7,927 nt of DNA from Prosthecobacter debontii (GCA_945883455.1 CAMCXJ010000099.1:1-7927); one strand, 5' to 3'. Positions 1 through 6,390 are shown, counted from the stretch's first letter. Made by a program: numbers and translations. The notes: a model not told the origin generated them from the sequence alone.

Positions 1-326
1 AAGTAGCCCGCCGCACCGAGTGCGATGGCACGCAGGACGTCGGCCTCACAGTCGGACTGGGTCAGCACGATCACCTTTGCCTGAGGGGCGGTGCTGGTGA
101 AGTGCGGTAAGGCATCCAGGCCTCCCATGCCGGGCAGGCGGAGGTCCAAGAGAATGACGTCCGGGCCGCCCGGCAACGAGCCATTGCGCAGGCTGCGCAA
201 CGCGATTTCCGCGGTGCCGAACTCGCTGGCCAGTTCGATGGCGGCATCACGCAAAAGGGCGAGGTGGAGCACCTTGCGGAATTCCGGATTGTCTTCGACG
301 AGCATGACTTTGACCGGGACGTTCAT
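1..326 (-). CDS. Response regulator, receiver domain (3' end outside window)
   Basis: This is the N-terminal receiver domain of a two-component response regulator; the left window edge cuts it after about 108 residues. The translation starts MNVPVKVMLVEDNPEF. The acidic pocket is E11-D12, the phospho-acceptor is D61 in LLDLRLPGMGG, and the conserved Thr is T89 in VIVLTQ. It ends in GAAGY, just before the usual switch Lys, which is not visible. The output domain is missing. The partner kinase is of the HisKA_3 class, so a NarL/FixJ-type helix-turn-helix DNA-binding domain is the likely continuation (inference). The start is ATG at 326-324, overlapping the kinase stop codon by 4 nt (ATGA), which suggests translational coupling and makes the start fairly certain. 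There is no Shine-Dalgarno sequence. It would take phosphate from the kinase encoded just upstream; its target genes are unknown. Confidence 0.93.
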   Translation of the reverse strand, partial: MNVPVKVMLVEDNPEFRKVLHLALLRDAAIELASEFGTAEIALRSLRNGSLPGGPDVILLDLRLPGMGGLDALPHFTSTAPQAKVIVLTQSDCEADVLRAIALGAAGY

Positions 327-2332
327 TTGAGGATGCCGAATTTGCGGGATTTGAGTTTGAGGACGATGCGGGTGCCGCCGGCGGCGGGCGTTTCCACCGT
401 GAGGTCTGCGCCGAGCAAGCGGGCGCGGCGTTTGAGCGAAGATGGAGGACCGTCCGCGATCCCGCAACCGTTGTCGGAGATGGTTAGGACGATTTCACCG
501 GGTCTCGCGACCAGCCGCGTGGTCGCTTCCGTGGCACCGGAGTGGCGGATGATGTTGATGAGGGCTTCCTTGTGAAACAGGTAGAGATCGATGCGCATGC
601 GGCGGGGCAGGCGGTGCAGGATTTCCTCTCCTTCGAGCGTGATCGAATGCTCCAGATCGGCCAGTAGGCGGCGCGAATCACTGCGCAGTTCCGCAACCAG
701 ATCCTCACAAACGCCCTTGGCGAGAACCATGTGGGCGCAGTTCCGTGCAGCAGATCCGGTGCGTTCGCTCAGGCTGCGGATGCGGTCAAGTGTATCCACC
801 AGATCCTCGCGCGAATCGATGGCATCCTTGGCAAGATCGCCGAGCAGGCCGATGGCGTGAAGATTGGCGCCGAGCTCATCATGCAAATTCGCGGCGATTC
901 TCTCACGGATGTTCGTCTCTTGGCGGCGGGCGCGGAAGTGATAGTAAAACAGGATGAAGGCAATCCCCCCGGCTAGCAACGCGGCGAGCCAGAACATCCA
1001 GGTCAGCACGGTCCGCGCCCGCGCGTTTTTAGTAGACAACTCAGCGAGCACGAGCGGGCGGGCGGTTTCGAGATCATGGCGACGGGCGAGCTCACCCAGA
1101 AATTGACGAGCTGGCAGGATGCGTCCGTAAAGGTTATGGCCATCGGTCAATGACCCGAAGCGACGTTCGGGACTTGCTGGACTAAAGGCGGCACTCGCTA
1201 TCTTTCCGACGGCAACATTCCGTCCATCGGCAAGCACCTCGATCTCGGCATAACCGATCCGCGTGCCATGCCGTCCGGATTCCTGTGATAAAAAGGGTTC
1301 GAGTGCGATCAGGCGCAGGTAGCGGCAGCTTTGTTCCCTGAAGTTCCATTCCATGATCGGCCCGAATTCGTAGATCGAGGCTGGGCTTGCCTCCATCAGA
1401 AGCCGAGCGGAGTTGAACCCGGCATCGTCCGCCCCCTCGATGCGAAAATGGCGAGGCAGGGCGTAATCGCCGGGGTAAACTTGGGGCACCGTGGCACTCT
1501 GATCCACGGCATGAAGCCGGATCCCTGAAATGGGGTGTTCCCGCTGGAGATCGATTTCAATCGACGGTCGGTCGCCGATGCCGATCTCACTGATGAAGGC
1601 CACGCTCGGGTTCCCACGCCCCGAGTTCATGACGTAGGGCAGGACACCATCCACGAGAAACGCCGGGCTCCAACCCGGCGACTCTCCGGCGTTTTGTGAG
1701 ATACTAACCGGACTCCGAAGCGCCAGATTTTCCTGATCGGCGAAGACCAAAATCTCGGCGAGCTGGAAGATGTATTTTCCATCGAAGGCTCGGCGAGAGA
1801 GTTGGTCTGTCTCGATTCTCACCCAAGACGCGCGGATTCCGCCTGTCGGCACCACCAGCGGCGCGATGCGCGGCAACAGTTGGGCGGTATCGCGAAACTC
1901 CGCCACCACCGCGCCTTTCGAATCTCCAGCGGTTCCAGCGAGAATTTTCAGGCTGGAGGGAAAGGCATCCGAAACAAAGCCCGCATCCGCGTCCCGCCAC
2001 AGAGCCGCGACAATGACGACCTCGTCGATCACCGCCTCCCGTTTCAGATCCACATGGACCCACTCCAAGTGTTCCGCCTCCGTGTAACTCATCGACCGGT
2101 ATCCGATCGGGCCAACCCCGCTGTTAAGACTCATCTTTGCAAGACCGCCAAGTTCGGAGTCGATTTCCGCCAATCGCCGCTGCAGATCTGTAATCGAGTG
2201 CCGCCCGGGTTCCCCGCCCCATGCGCCCGTCGAGCCGCCCATGCCGATGATAAATGCGGCGAGGTGTACTGACAGGACAAACGATGGGAGTGACATGGGA
2301 AAAGGATTGAACCACCACAAGCTAGGCAACAC
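323..2332 (-). CDS. Membrane sensor histidine kinase with discoidin-like sensor domains
   Basis: A 669-residue (from GTG) HisKA_3-type sensor kinase. A hydrophobic signal segment lies at about residues 13-38. The exported region follows, with two discoidin (F5/8 type C)-like beta-sandwich repeats at about 70-200 and 205-370, each ending in a motif such as LAEILVFADQENLAL or YAEIEVLADGRNVAVG, and possibly the start of a third to about 405. One membrane helix is at 441-466. The cytoplasmic core has the phospho-acceptor H484 in RIAANLHDELG, the N-box Asn at 593 (EALINIIRHSG) and the ATP-lid DNGCGI at 620-625. There is no PAS or HAMP domain between helix and core. Discoidin-like folds often bind glycans, so a carbohydrate or cell-surface ligand is plausible but unproven. 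Start choice is uncertain: GTG at 2332 gives the longest product, while ATG at 2296 (residue 13) gives a more normal signal peptide. Neither has a Shine-Dalgarno sequence. It is co-transcribed with, and overlaps, the response regulator gene. Confidence 0.92.
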   Translation of the reverse strand: MLPSLWWFNPFPMSLPSFVLSVHLAAFIIGMGGSTGAWGGEPGRHSITDLQRRLAEIDSELGGLAKMSLNSGVGPIGYRSMSYTEAEHLEWVHVDLKREAVIDEVVIVAALWRDADAGFVSDAFPSSLKILAGTAGDSKGAVVAEFRDTAQLLPRIAPLVVPTGGIRASWVRIETDQLSRRAFDGKYIFQLAEILVFADQENLALRSPVSISQNAGESPGWSPAFLVDGVLPYVMNSGRGNPSVAFISEIGIGDRPSIEIDLQREHPISGIRLHAVDQSATVPQVYPGDYALPRHFRIEGADDAGFNSARLLMEASPASIYEFGPIMEWNFREQSCRYLRLIALEPFLSQESGRHGTRIGYAEIEVLADGRNVAVGKIASAAFSPASPERRFGSLTDGHNLYGRILPARQFLGELARRHDLETARPLVLAELSTKNARARTVLTWMFWLAALLAGGIAFILFYYHFRARRQETNIRERIAANLHDELGANLHAIGLLGDLAKDAIDSREDLVDTLDRIRSLSERTGSAARNCAHMVLAKGVCEDLVAELRSDSRRLLADLEHSITLEGEEILHRLPRRMRIDLYLFHKEALINIIRHSGATEATTRLVARPGEIVLTISDNGCGIADGPPSSLKRRARLLGADLTVETPAAGGTRIVLKLKSRKFGILK

Positions 2333-2456
2333 ACCGGCTTTGCCAACCCGTTTTCATCAGCACGGAAGACGTTTCACGACACACATACCATTTGATTTTT
2401 GTCCGGGTATGGTTGCGAACTCCATCCGCTTGTATCCACGCTCTCCGCATGGCGGA
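2333..2456 (-). other. Intergenic region upstream of the sensor kinase
   Basis: These 124 nt separate the redox operon from the kinase gene. I see no convincing promoter: the best minus-strand match is TTCGCA, 18 nt, TCAAAT, with 4/6 in each box. A 6-bp inverted repeat, CATACC (2384-2389) and GGTATG (2406-2411), spans two helical turns centre to centre and could be a regulator site. Beside the upstream stop codon, TCCGC-ATG-GCGGA (2444-2456) can form a short hairpin, but no T-run follows, so it is not a standard terminator. Read-through from the redox operon into the kinase gene is therefore possible. Confidence 0.3.
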
Positions 2457-3386
2457 TCATTTCCCCCGGTCGATGGTCAGCAGGGCGCTGTCGATGAGTT
2501 CGAGGGCGGTGGTGAAACTTTCGTCCACGTAGTAAAGCCCCCACGTTTCCTTGCCGTCCGCGCCGTTTTCTTCGCGTTTCGGGAAACCTCTCAAATCTAA
2601 CAGTTGGAAGCTGCGCGGGAGGGAGTTGTCGATCTCCAAGGAATAGACGAGGGAGGCCTGCTTGTCGCCGGGTTGGTTGATTTCGAGGAACAGGGCGTAG
2701 GGCGTGGAGTCTTTGGAATCGGAGGGCAGGATGTAGTCGGCGGGATCGAAAGAGCCGTTCGGGGTCGGCTGGGAAACGGCGTCGATCTCTACGCTTTTTT
2801 CGGCCTCGCGTTTTGCCTTTTCCCATCCGGCGTGCTTGAAAGCGTAGTATGGCGTTTCGACTGAAAAGCCGGGGGCGAGCAGGGTCTTGATGTGGTAGCC
2901 GCCCGGGTTTTCCAGCCAGATTGCGACCTGTGGCGGTGGGCTGGTGTCGTAGGACGGGCCAGTTTTCACGTTGAGCCGCATTTTGTAATCCGGCGAAGGC
3001 GCGTAATCGAAGACCATGCCGTCCTCGTCCATCTCAAAGCGCTCCATCGCCGGGCCGAGGTTTCCGCTCAAGCCGAGCACGGATTTCACCGGTGCAGGCT
3101 GCCACCAGAAAAGCCCCGTCAGCGCGGCGGTGACGGCGAGCGTGGCCCACAGCGCCTTGCTGTGCAGGTAGCTTTTCAGCGGGCGGCTGTTATTGAAAAC
3201 ATGCATGCCGATCAAGGCGACGAACACGAAACCCATCAGTGCGTGCAGGCCGATGATGCCGATGGAGAACGGCAGTATGAATGCGATCACTCCCGTTACC
3301 GTGAGAACAAGGAACGTGAACGCGGTGAGCAGCGAGACGGCGCGGCGGGGCAGCGTGCCGAGCTGTGGTTTCCTGCCTTCAGACAT
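2457..3386 (-). CDS. Membrane redox protein: DUF4405-like three-helix module fused to DUF2271-like domain
   Basis: A 309-residue protein. Three membrane helices lie at about residues 16-40, 42-66 and 78-99. The second carries H48 and H62 (GLHALMGF and GMHVFNN), a His-X13-His spacing on one helix like that of haem b ligands in cytochrome b-type proteins and in the DUF4405 family. The rest, 105-309, looks extracytoplasmic and resembles DUF2271: QVAIWLENPGGYHIKTLLAP at 153-172 matches the family's opening strand pattern. At 202-208 it reads DAVSQPT, where my recollection of the family is a D-x-x-S/T-G-A-S/T type motif. Functional inference: haem-dependent membrane electron carrier linked to a flavin-related periplasmic domain. 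The ATG overlaps the stop of the upstream oxidoreductase gene by 8 nt, so this is the last gene of a coupled apbE operon. The family assignments come from memory of motifs, not from a search; the haem is a prediction. Confidence 0.75.
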   Translation of the reverse strand: MSEGRKPQLGTLPRRAVSLLTAFTFLVLTVTGVIAFILPFSIGIIGLHALMGFVFVALIGMHVFNNSRPLKSYLHSKALWATLAVTAALTGLFWWQPAPVKSVLGLSGNLGPAMERFEMDEDGMVFDYAPSPDYKMRLNVKTGPSYDTSPPPQVAIWLENPGGYHIKTLLAPGFSVETPYYAFKHAGWEKAKREAEKSVEIDAVSQPTPNGSFDPADYILPSDSKDSTPYALFLEINQPGDKQASLVYSLEIDNSLPRSFQLLDLRGFPKREENGADGKETWGLYYVDESFTTALELIDSALLTIDRGK

Positions 3387-4635
3387 CGCCGGGAATGATG
3401 GCTCCGTGTTTGCGGAGAAGGGCGTGGAGTTCCTTGAGCGGCACTTCTAGCGGGGTCGTCCCCGCTTTCGCGGCAAGGGTCGCCGCCACTCCGGCCGCCT
3501 GCCCCATGCCCATGCATGATGCCTGCACTCGCAAGCCGGAATTCGCCAAGCGGTCGCTGCTCACGCAACGGCCGGCAACGATGATGTTGCGGCTGCCTTT
3601 GGGAATCAGCGCGCGCAGCGGGACGGTTGGGATCTTGCCGGGTTTGAGCGGCTCGGGCTTCACCCCCTCCTTGGTATGGAGATCGACCGGATAGAAGGCG
3701 TAACAGACCGCGTCTTCGAAAATTCTGCCATCGCGGTAATCGTTCACGGTGATGAGGGTTTCGCCGTCGATACGGTAGCTTTCGCGGAACCCCGTCTCCG
3801 GCTGGAGATGCATGAGCCTGCCCTTTTTCTTGCGAACCTCTTCAAGGATGGATTTCCGCCCGGTGAGGTTCGCGTGGGTGACGGTGCGGGAGTTCGTGGA
3901 ATCCGCGCCGTGAACGTAGAGGCGGTGGATCTGGTTGCGACCCGGCTCGTGGGCTTTCCCCAGCATGTAGAGATAGGAACCGGGCTGACGCTCGTCCTCG
4001 CGCAGGCGCGCCAGTCCCATCAATCCGCACACCTCGGCGCCGCCGGTGCAGTCGATAATCTGTATGCAATTCACCCGCCGCTTCGTGCCGAATCCGATGC
4101 AATCCACCTGCCAGCCTACATCGGTTTTTGTGACGGATTGGGGAAACTCGTGATAGGCGATCTCGACGCCCGCCTTCGCGCATTTCTCCTCTGCGAGGAT
4201 CGCGTAGAGGAACTGGTTGGTGAAAACCTGGTTCATGTAATGGCGCTGCGGCACCTTAGCGAAATCCGGAAGGGTGCCTCCGTCCATCTCGACGCTTTCT
4301 TTCACGATTTCCCAGCCGATGCCCGCGATTACCTGTTTTCCCCACGCATCGAAAAGCCCTGGGTATGCGACGCCGCCGGTGGTCATGACACCGCCGAGCT
4401 GGCTGCCGCGCTCGACCAGCAGCACGCTCGCCCCGGCGCGGCCCACTTGAATCGCGGCGACATGCCCCGCCGTCCCGCCACCGACCACGAGCACATCGAC
4501 GTTGTCCGTAAGCTCTGGTTCGAGTCCGCCGGGCAAGGACTGGGCACTCACGTCCGAAGTGGACGCGATTCCGAGACCAAGTCCCGCCGTTCCTAAAAGC
4601 GAATGTTGGAGAAAGTTTCTGCGGCTGCTTTTCAT
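3379..4635 (-). CDS. Tat-exported FAD-dependent oxidoreductase (PF12831-like)
   Basis: A 418-residue flavoprotein. The N-terminus has a twin-arginine signal (SSRRNFLQ at 3-10, then a hydrophobic stretch and a cleavable SDVSAQS), so it is probably exported already folded with FAD. The Rossmann motif VVGGGTAGHVAA is at 50-61, with the ribose-binding acid E75 in LLVERG. The second FAD-contact region is near the C-terminus: NIIVAGRCVSSDRLANSG (350-367) followed by a Gly/Ala-rich helix MGMGQAAGVAATLA. These are the hallmarks of the FAD_oxidored family PF12831, which has many members in Planctomycetes and Verrucomicrobia. The substrate cannot be told from sequence. Its ATG overlaps the apbE stop by 4 nt (ATGA), and its own stop overlaps the next gene by 8 nt, so the start and the operon order are well supported. 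It has no flavinylation-type S/T-G-A-S/T motif, which suggests its FAD is bound by the Rossmann fold rather than being an ApbE product. Confidence 0.88.
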   Translation of the reverse strand: MKSSRRNFLQHSLLGTAGLGLGIASTSDVSAQSLPGGLEPELTDNVDVLVVGGGTAGHVAAIQVGRAGASVLLVERGSQLGGVMTTGGVAYPGLFDAWGKQVIAGIGWEIVKESVEMDGGTLPDFAKVPQRHYMNQVFTNQFLYAILAEEKCAKAGVEIAYHEFPQSVTKTDVGWQVDCIGFGTKRRVNCIQIIDCTGGAEVCGLMGLARLREDERQPGSYLYMLGKAHEPGRNQIHRLYVHGADSTNSRTVTHANLTGRKSILEEVRKKKGRLMHLQPETGFRESYRIDGETLITVNDYRDGRIFEDAVCYAFYPVDLHTKEGVKPEPLKPGKIPTVPLRALIPKGSRNIIVAGRCVSSDRLANSGLRVQASCMGMGQAAGVAATLAAKAGTTPLEVPLKELHALLRKHGAIIPGDV

Positions 4636-5594
4636 GGGCTTGTTTTACTTTCGTCGGGCTGTGGTTCTTGCGGTTTGTGAACGTGCACTTCGCGCACTCC
4701 GGAGAAATTTTTCAACACATCCGATCCGAGCACGCAGGCGGCGGTGGCGAGGGCATCGCTCAACTTCGCTTCATCGGCGATCACACTGGCAGCGATGCGG
4801 CGCGTCAAGCCGAGGCCGGTCGCGGGATCGAGGATGTGGGAATAGCTTACACCATCGATTTCCACGGACTGATGGAGATCGCCGGAAGTGGACACGGCGG
4901 CGTTGGAAAGGGTGAGGATCTCCTCGTTTTTTCCCAGGTCGAAGGTTTTCAGCGCCACGTTCCAGCCCTCGCGCCCCGGCGGAGCCTCGCCGACTCGGAT
5001 ATCGCCGCCTGCGGTGATCAGGGCTTGAGAAATGCCCGCTTCGGCGAGGGTTTCAAGCATGAGATCGGCCGCGTATCCTTTCGCGATGCCGCCGAGATCA
5101 AAAGCCATGTTTTCCCTCAGAAAGGTGATCGTACGGGCTTCCGGATCGAGGGTGAAATGCCGCCAGCCGCTGGCAGTGCGGGCGGCAGCGAGCGCTTCAG
5201 GTTCTGGAAGGCGTCCGCTTAACCGCGTCTCACGCCATAGCTTCGTCATCGGCCCGAGCGTGGGATCGAAGGCTCCATCCGTCGCCTCCGCAAGCCGGCG
5301 AGAATGATCTAACAGATCGAAAAGCAGCGGTGAAAGCGGAACGGGGATTCCGACTGGTTTCGAGGAAAGCAGCGAGAGTTCGCTGTGTGGCAGGTAGTCG
5401 GAGGCCGCGGCGTTAATTTCCTCCGCGTTCGCAAACGCTGCTTCCGCCGCCTTCTCGGCCATTTCACGGTTTTTTGCGTAACACACCACACTGAATTTCG
5501 TCCCCATCAGCGGGCGTTCGAAGGAATATTTCTCTGCCGCGCCCGCCGCCGCGAGGCAGAAGAGAGAGAGCGAAAACAAACGGGCGGAGAACAT
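4632..5594 (-). CDS. apbE: FAD:protein FMN transferase (ApbE family)
   Basis: A 320-residue ApbE that transfers FMN from FAD to a Ser/Thr of an exported redox protein, using a divalent metal, outside the cytoplasm. A signal peptide spans about 1-20 (hydrophobic, ending AAAGAA); the Cys at 13 has Phe at -1, so it is not a lipobox. Family motifs in order: LMGTKFSV (29-36), TDGAFDPTLGPM (105-116), FDLGGIAKGYAAD (165-177), ITAGGDIRVG (193-202), AVSTSGD (233-239), YSHILDPATG (251-260) and the metal-site LSDALATA with D280 and T284 (278-285). Length is normal. The C-terminus is a short polar Pro/Glu tail. It is the first gene of a three-gene overlapped operon, immediately ahead of an FAD oxidoreductase and a DUF2271-like membrane protein, which points to a dedicated target in or near this operon. 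No Shine-Dalgarno sequence; the predicted promoter gives a leader of about 9 nt. Confidence 0.95.
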   Translation of the reverse strand: MFSARLFSLSLFCLAAAGAAEKYSFERPLMGTKFSVVCYAKNREMAEKAAEAAFANAEEINAAASDYLPHSELSLLSSKPVGIPVPLSPLLFDLLDHSRRLAEATDGAFDPTLGPMTKLWRETRLSGRLPEPEALAAARTASGWRHFTLDPEARTITFLRENMAFDLGGIAKGYAADLMLETLAEAGISQALITAGGDIRVGEAPPGREGWNVALKTFDLGKNEEILTLSNAAVSTSGDLHQSVEIDGVSYSHILDPATGLGLTRRIAASVIADEAKLSDALATAACVLGSDVLKNFSGVREVHVHKPQEPQPDESKTSP

Positions 5595-5609
5595 ATCAGA
5601 TCAGGCGAA

Positions 5610-5638
5610 AGTATTGCCCGTGGATCGCCGAAGGTCAA
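5610..5638 (-). promoter_or_regulatory. Predicted sigma70-type promoter of the apbE operon
   Basis: On the minus strand, TTGACC (5638-5633, 5/6 to the -35 consensus), a 17-nt spacer and AATACT (5615-5610, 4/6 to the -10 consensus). Transcription would start near 5603, leaving only about 9 nt before the apbE ATG at 5594, too short for a normal Shine-Dalgarno sequence, and none is seen. This is a pattern match only. Confidence 0.5.
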
Positions 5639-5652
5639 AGGCTCACCGCGTA

Positions 5653-5664
5653 GTTCTTCGGAAC
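5653..5664. repeat. Short palindrome between the divergent promoters
   Basis: GTTC-TTCG-GAAC is a perfect 4-bp inverted repeat around TTCG. It lies between the two predicted -35 boxes, upstream of both start sites. It could be a regulator half-site pair. If transcribed by read-through it would form a C(UUCG)G tetraloop hairpin. Short enough to be chance. Confidence 0.3.
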
Positions 5665-5674
5665 AGGTGCCAGC

Positions 5675-5702
5675 TTGACAGGCTATTTCATTAACCTATG
5701 CT
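5675..5702 (+). promoter_or_regulatory. Predicted sigma70-type promoter of vapBC (leaderless)
   Basis: A perfect -35 box TTGACA (5675-5680), a 16-nt spacer and TATGCT (5697-5702, 4/6 to TATAAT). The normal start distance of about 7 nt puts the first transcribed base at about 5709, the A of the vapB ATG. The antitoxin mRNA would then have no 5' leader, in agreement with the absence of a Shine-Dalgarno sequence. Position is inferred from the motif, not measured. Confidence 0.6.
5680..5697. promoter_or_regulatory. Candidate VapB/VapBC operator (imperfect inverted repeat)
   Basis: AGGCTATTT and CATTAACCT form an 18-bp imperfect dyad (6 of 9 positions pair) that fills the spacer between the -35 and -10 boxes of the vapBC promoter. 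Type II antitoxins of the AbrB class commonly bind such repeats at their own promoter, and a protein here would block RNA polymerase. The repeat is imperfect, so this is a suggestion. Confidence 0.35.
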
Positions 5703-5708
5703 CTACCT

Positions 5709-5975
5709 ATGCCAAAGGAAATCGTTTCAGCAAAACCTTTGTCGCGGCGTGTGACCGTATTTCGCAACGGTTGCAATCAGGCGATCCGTATTCCGCGCGA
5801 TTTCGAGTTCCAGGCGGATGAGGTGATCCTTGAAAAAGAGGGAGATCGGCTGATTGTGCAGCCGGTCAACAGGGAACCTTCCCTGTTCGAGGTGCTGACC
5901 GCGCTGGAGCCGTTGACGGAGGAATTTCCCGACGTGGACGCGGGGCTGCGGAAATTGGACGAAGTGAACCTGTGA
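5709..5975 (+). CDS. vapB: Type II antitoxin VapB (AbrB/SpoVT-like)
   Basis: An 88-residue antitoxin. The DNA-binding swapped-hairpin AbrB/SpoVT-like domain covers about 15-53, with the VapB signature VTVFRNGCNQAIRIPRDFEF (15-34) followed by DEVILEKEGDRLIVQP. The C-terminal tail (about 55-88) is acidic and would wrap the toxin active site. It neutralises VapC and, as a complex, would repress its own promoter. It has about 14 residues before the AbrB core, longer than many relatives; internal GTG or TTG codons could serve as alternative starts but none has a ribosome binding site. ATG at 5709 coincides with the predicted transcription start. The toxin gene follows after 7 nt, so the pair is one operon, antitoxin first as usual. 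Confidence 0.9.
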   Translation: MPKEIVSAKPLSRRVTVFRNGCNQAIRIPRDFEFQADEVILEKEGDRLIVQPVNREPSLFEVLTALEPLTEEFPDVDAGLRKLDEVNL

Positions 5976-5982
5976 TCATCCC

Positions 5983-6390
5983 ATGGATTTCACACACATG
6001 CTAGACACAAACATCGTGTCGGATCTGATCCGTAACCCGTCCGGCGTGGTTTACGAACGGATCCGGCGGATTGGCGAAAGTGCCGTTTGTGTGAGCATCA
6101 TCGTCGCCTCGGAAATTCGGTTTGGCTGCGCCAAAAAAGGATCGGAACGCCTGAGCCTACAAGCGGAAGCGGTTCTGAATGCGCTACCGGTTTTGCCCAT
6201 GGAAGAGCCCGTTGACCGCGAATATGCCGCCATCCGTGCGGACCTTGAAAAACGGGGTTTACCGATCGGGCCTAACGATCTGCTGATCGCCGCGCATGCA
6301 CGGTCTCTGTCTCTTGCCCTTGCTATTGGCAACACGGACGAGTTCGTGCGGATCCCGGGACTTGTGGTGGAGAACTGGCTTATCGCATGA
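5983..6390 (+). CDS. vapC: Type II toxin VapC (PIN-domain RNase)
   Basis: A 135-residue PIN-domain endoribonuclease of normal VapC length. The family cleaves RNA, in characterised cases mostly tRNA or rRNA; the target here is unknown. The metal-binding acids are visible: D8 in MLDTNIVSDLI, E44 in VASEIRFG, D99 in IGPNDLLIAAHA, and D119 (or E120) in the C-terminal GNTDEF segment that precedes RIPGLVVENW. With all four present the toxin looks catalytically intact. Start at 5983, seven nt after the vapB stop; a second in-frame ATG at 5998 would give MLDTN at the very N-terminus, also common in VapC, and neither has a Shine-Dalgarno sequence. The stop codon is 1 nt from the stop of the convergent gcvP gene. 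The pair fits a small accessory module placed between housekeeping-type genes, but I see no flanking repeats or integrase. Confidence 0.93.
   Translation: MDFTHMLDTNIVSDLIRNPSGVVYERIRRIGESAVCVSIIVASEIRFGCAKKGSERLSLQAEAVLNALPVLPMEEPVDREYAAIRADLEKRGLPIGPNDLLIAAHARSLSLALAIGNTDEFVRIPGLVVENWLIA

Noticed and set aside
2444..2456. TCCGC-ATG-GCGGA hairpin as an intrinsic terminator of the redox operon
   Set aside because: The stem has only 5 bp and is not followed by a T-run on the transcribed strand.
3676..4596. 306-codon plus-strand open frame
   Set aside because: It is antisense to the FAD oxidoreductase, its translation shows no domain pattern, and it follows the GC-rich codon shadow of the real gene.
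4632..5594. ApbE as a lipoprotein
   Set aside because: The Cys at residue 13 is preceded by Phe, which does not fit a lipobox; a normal signal peptidase I site (AAAGAA) follows.
5653..5664. GTTC-TTCG-GAAC as a LexA box
   Set aside because: Known LexA consensus sites have different half-site order or spacing (GAAC-N4-GTTC or GTTC-N7-GTTC).
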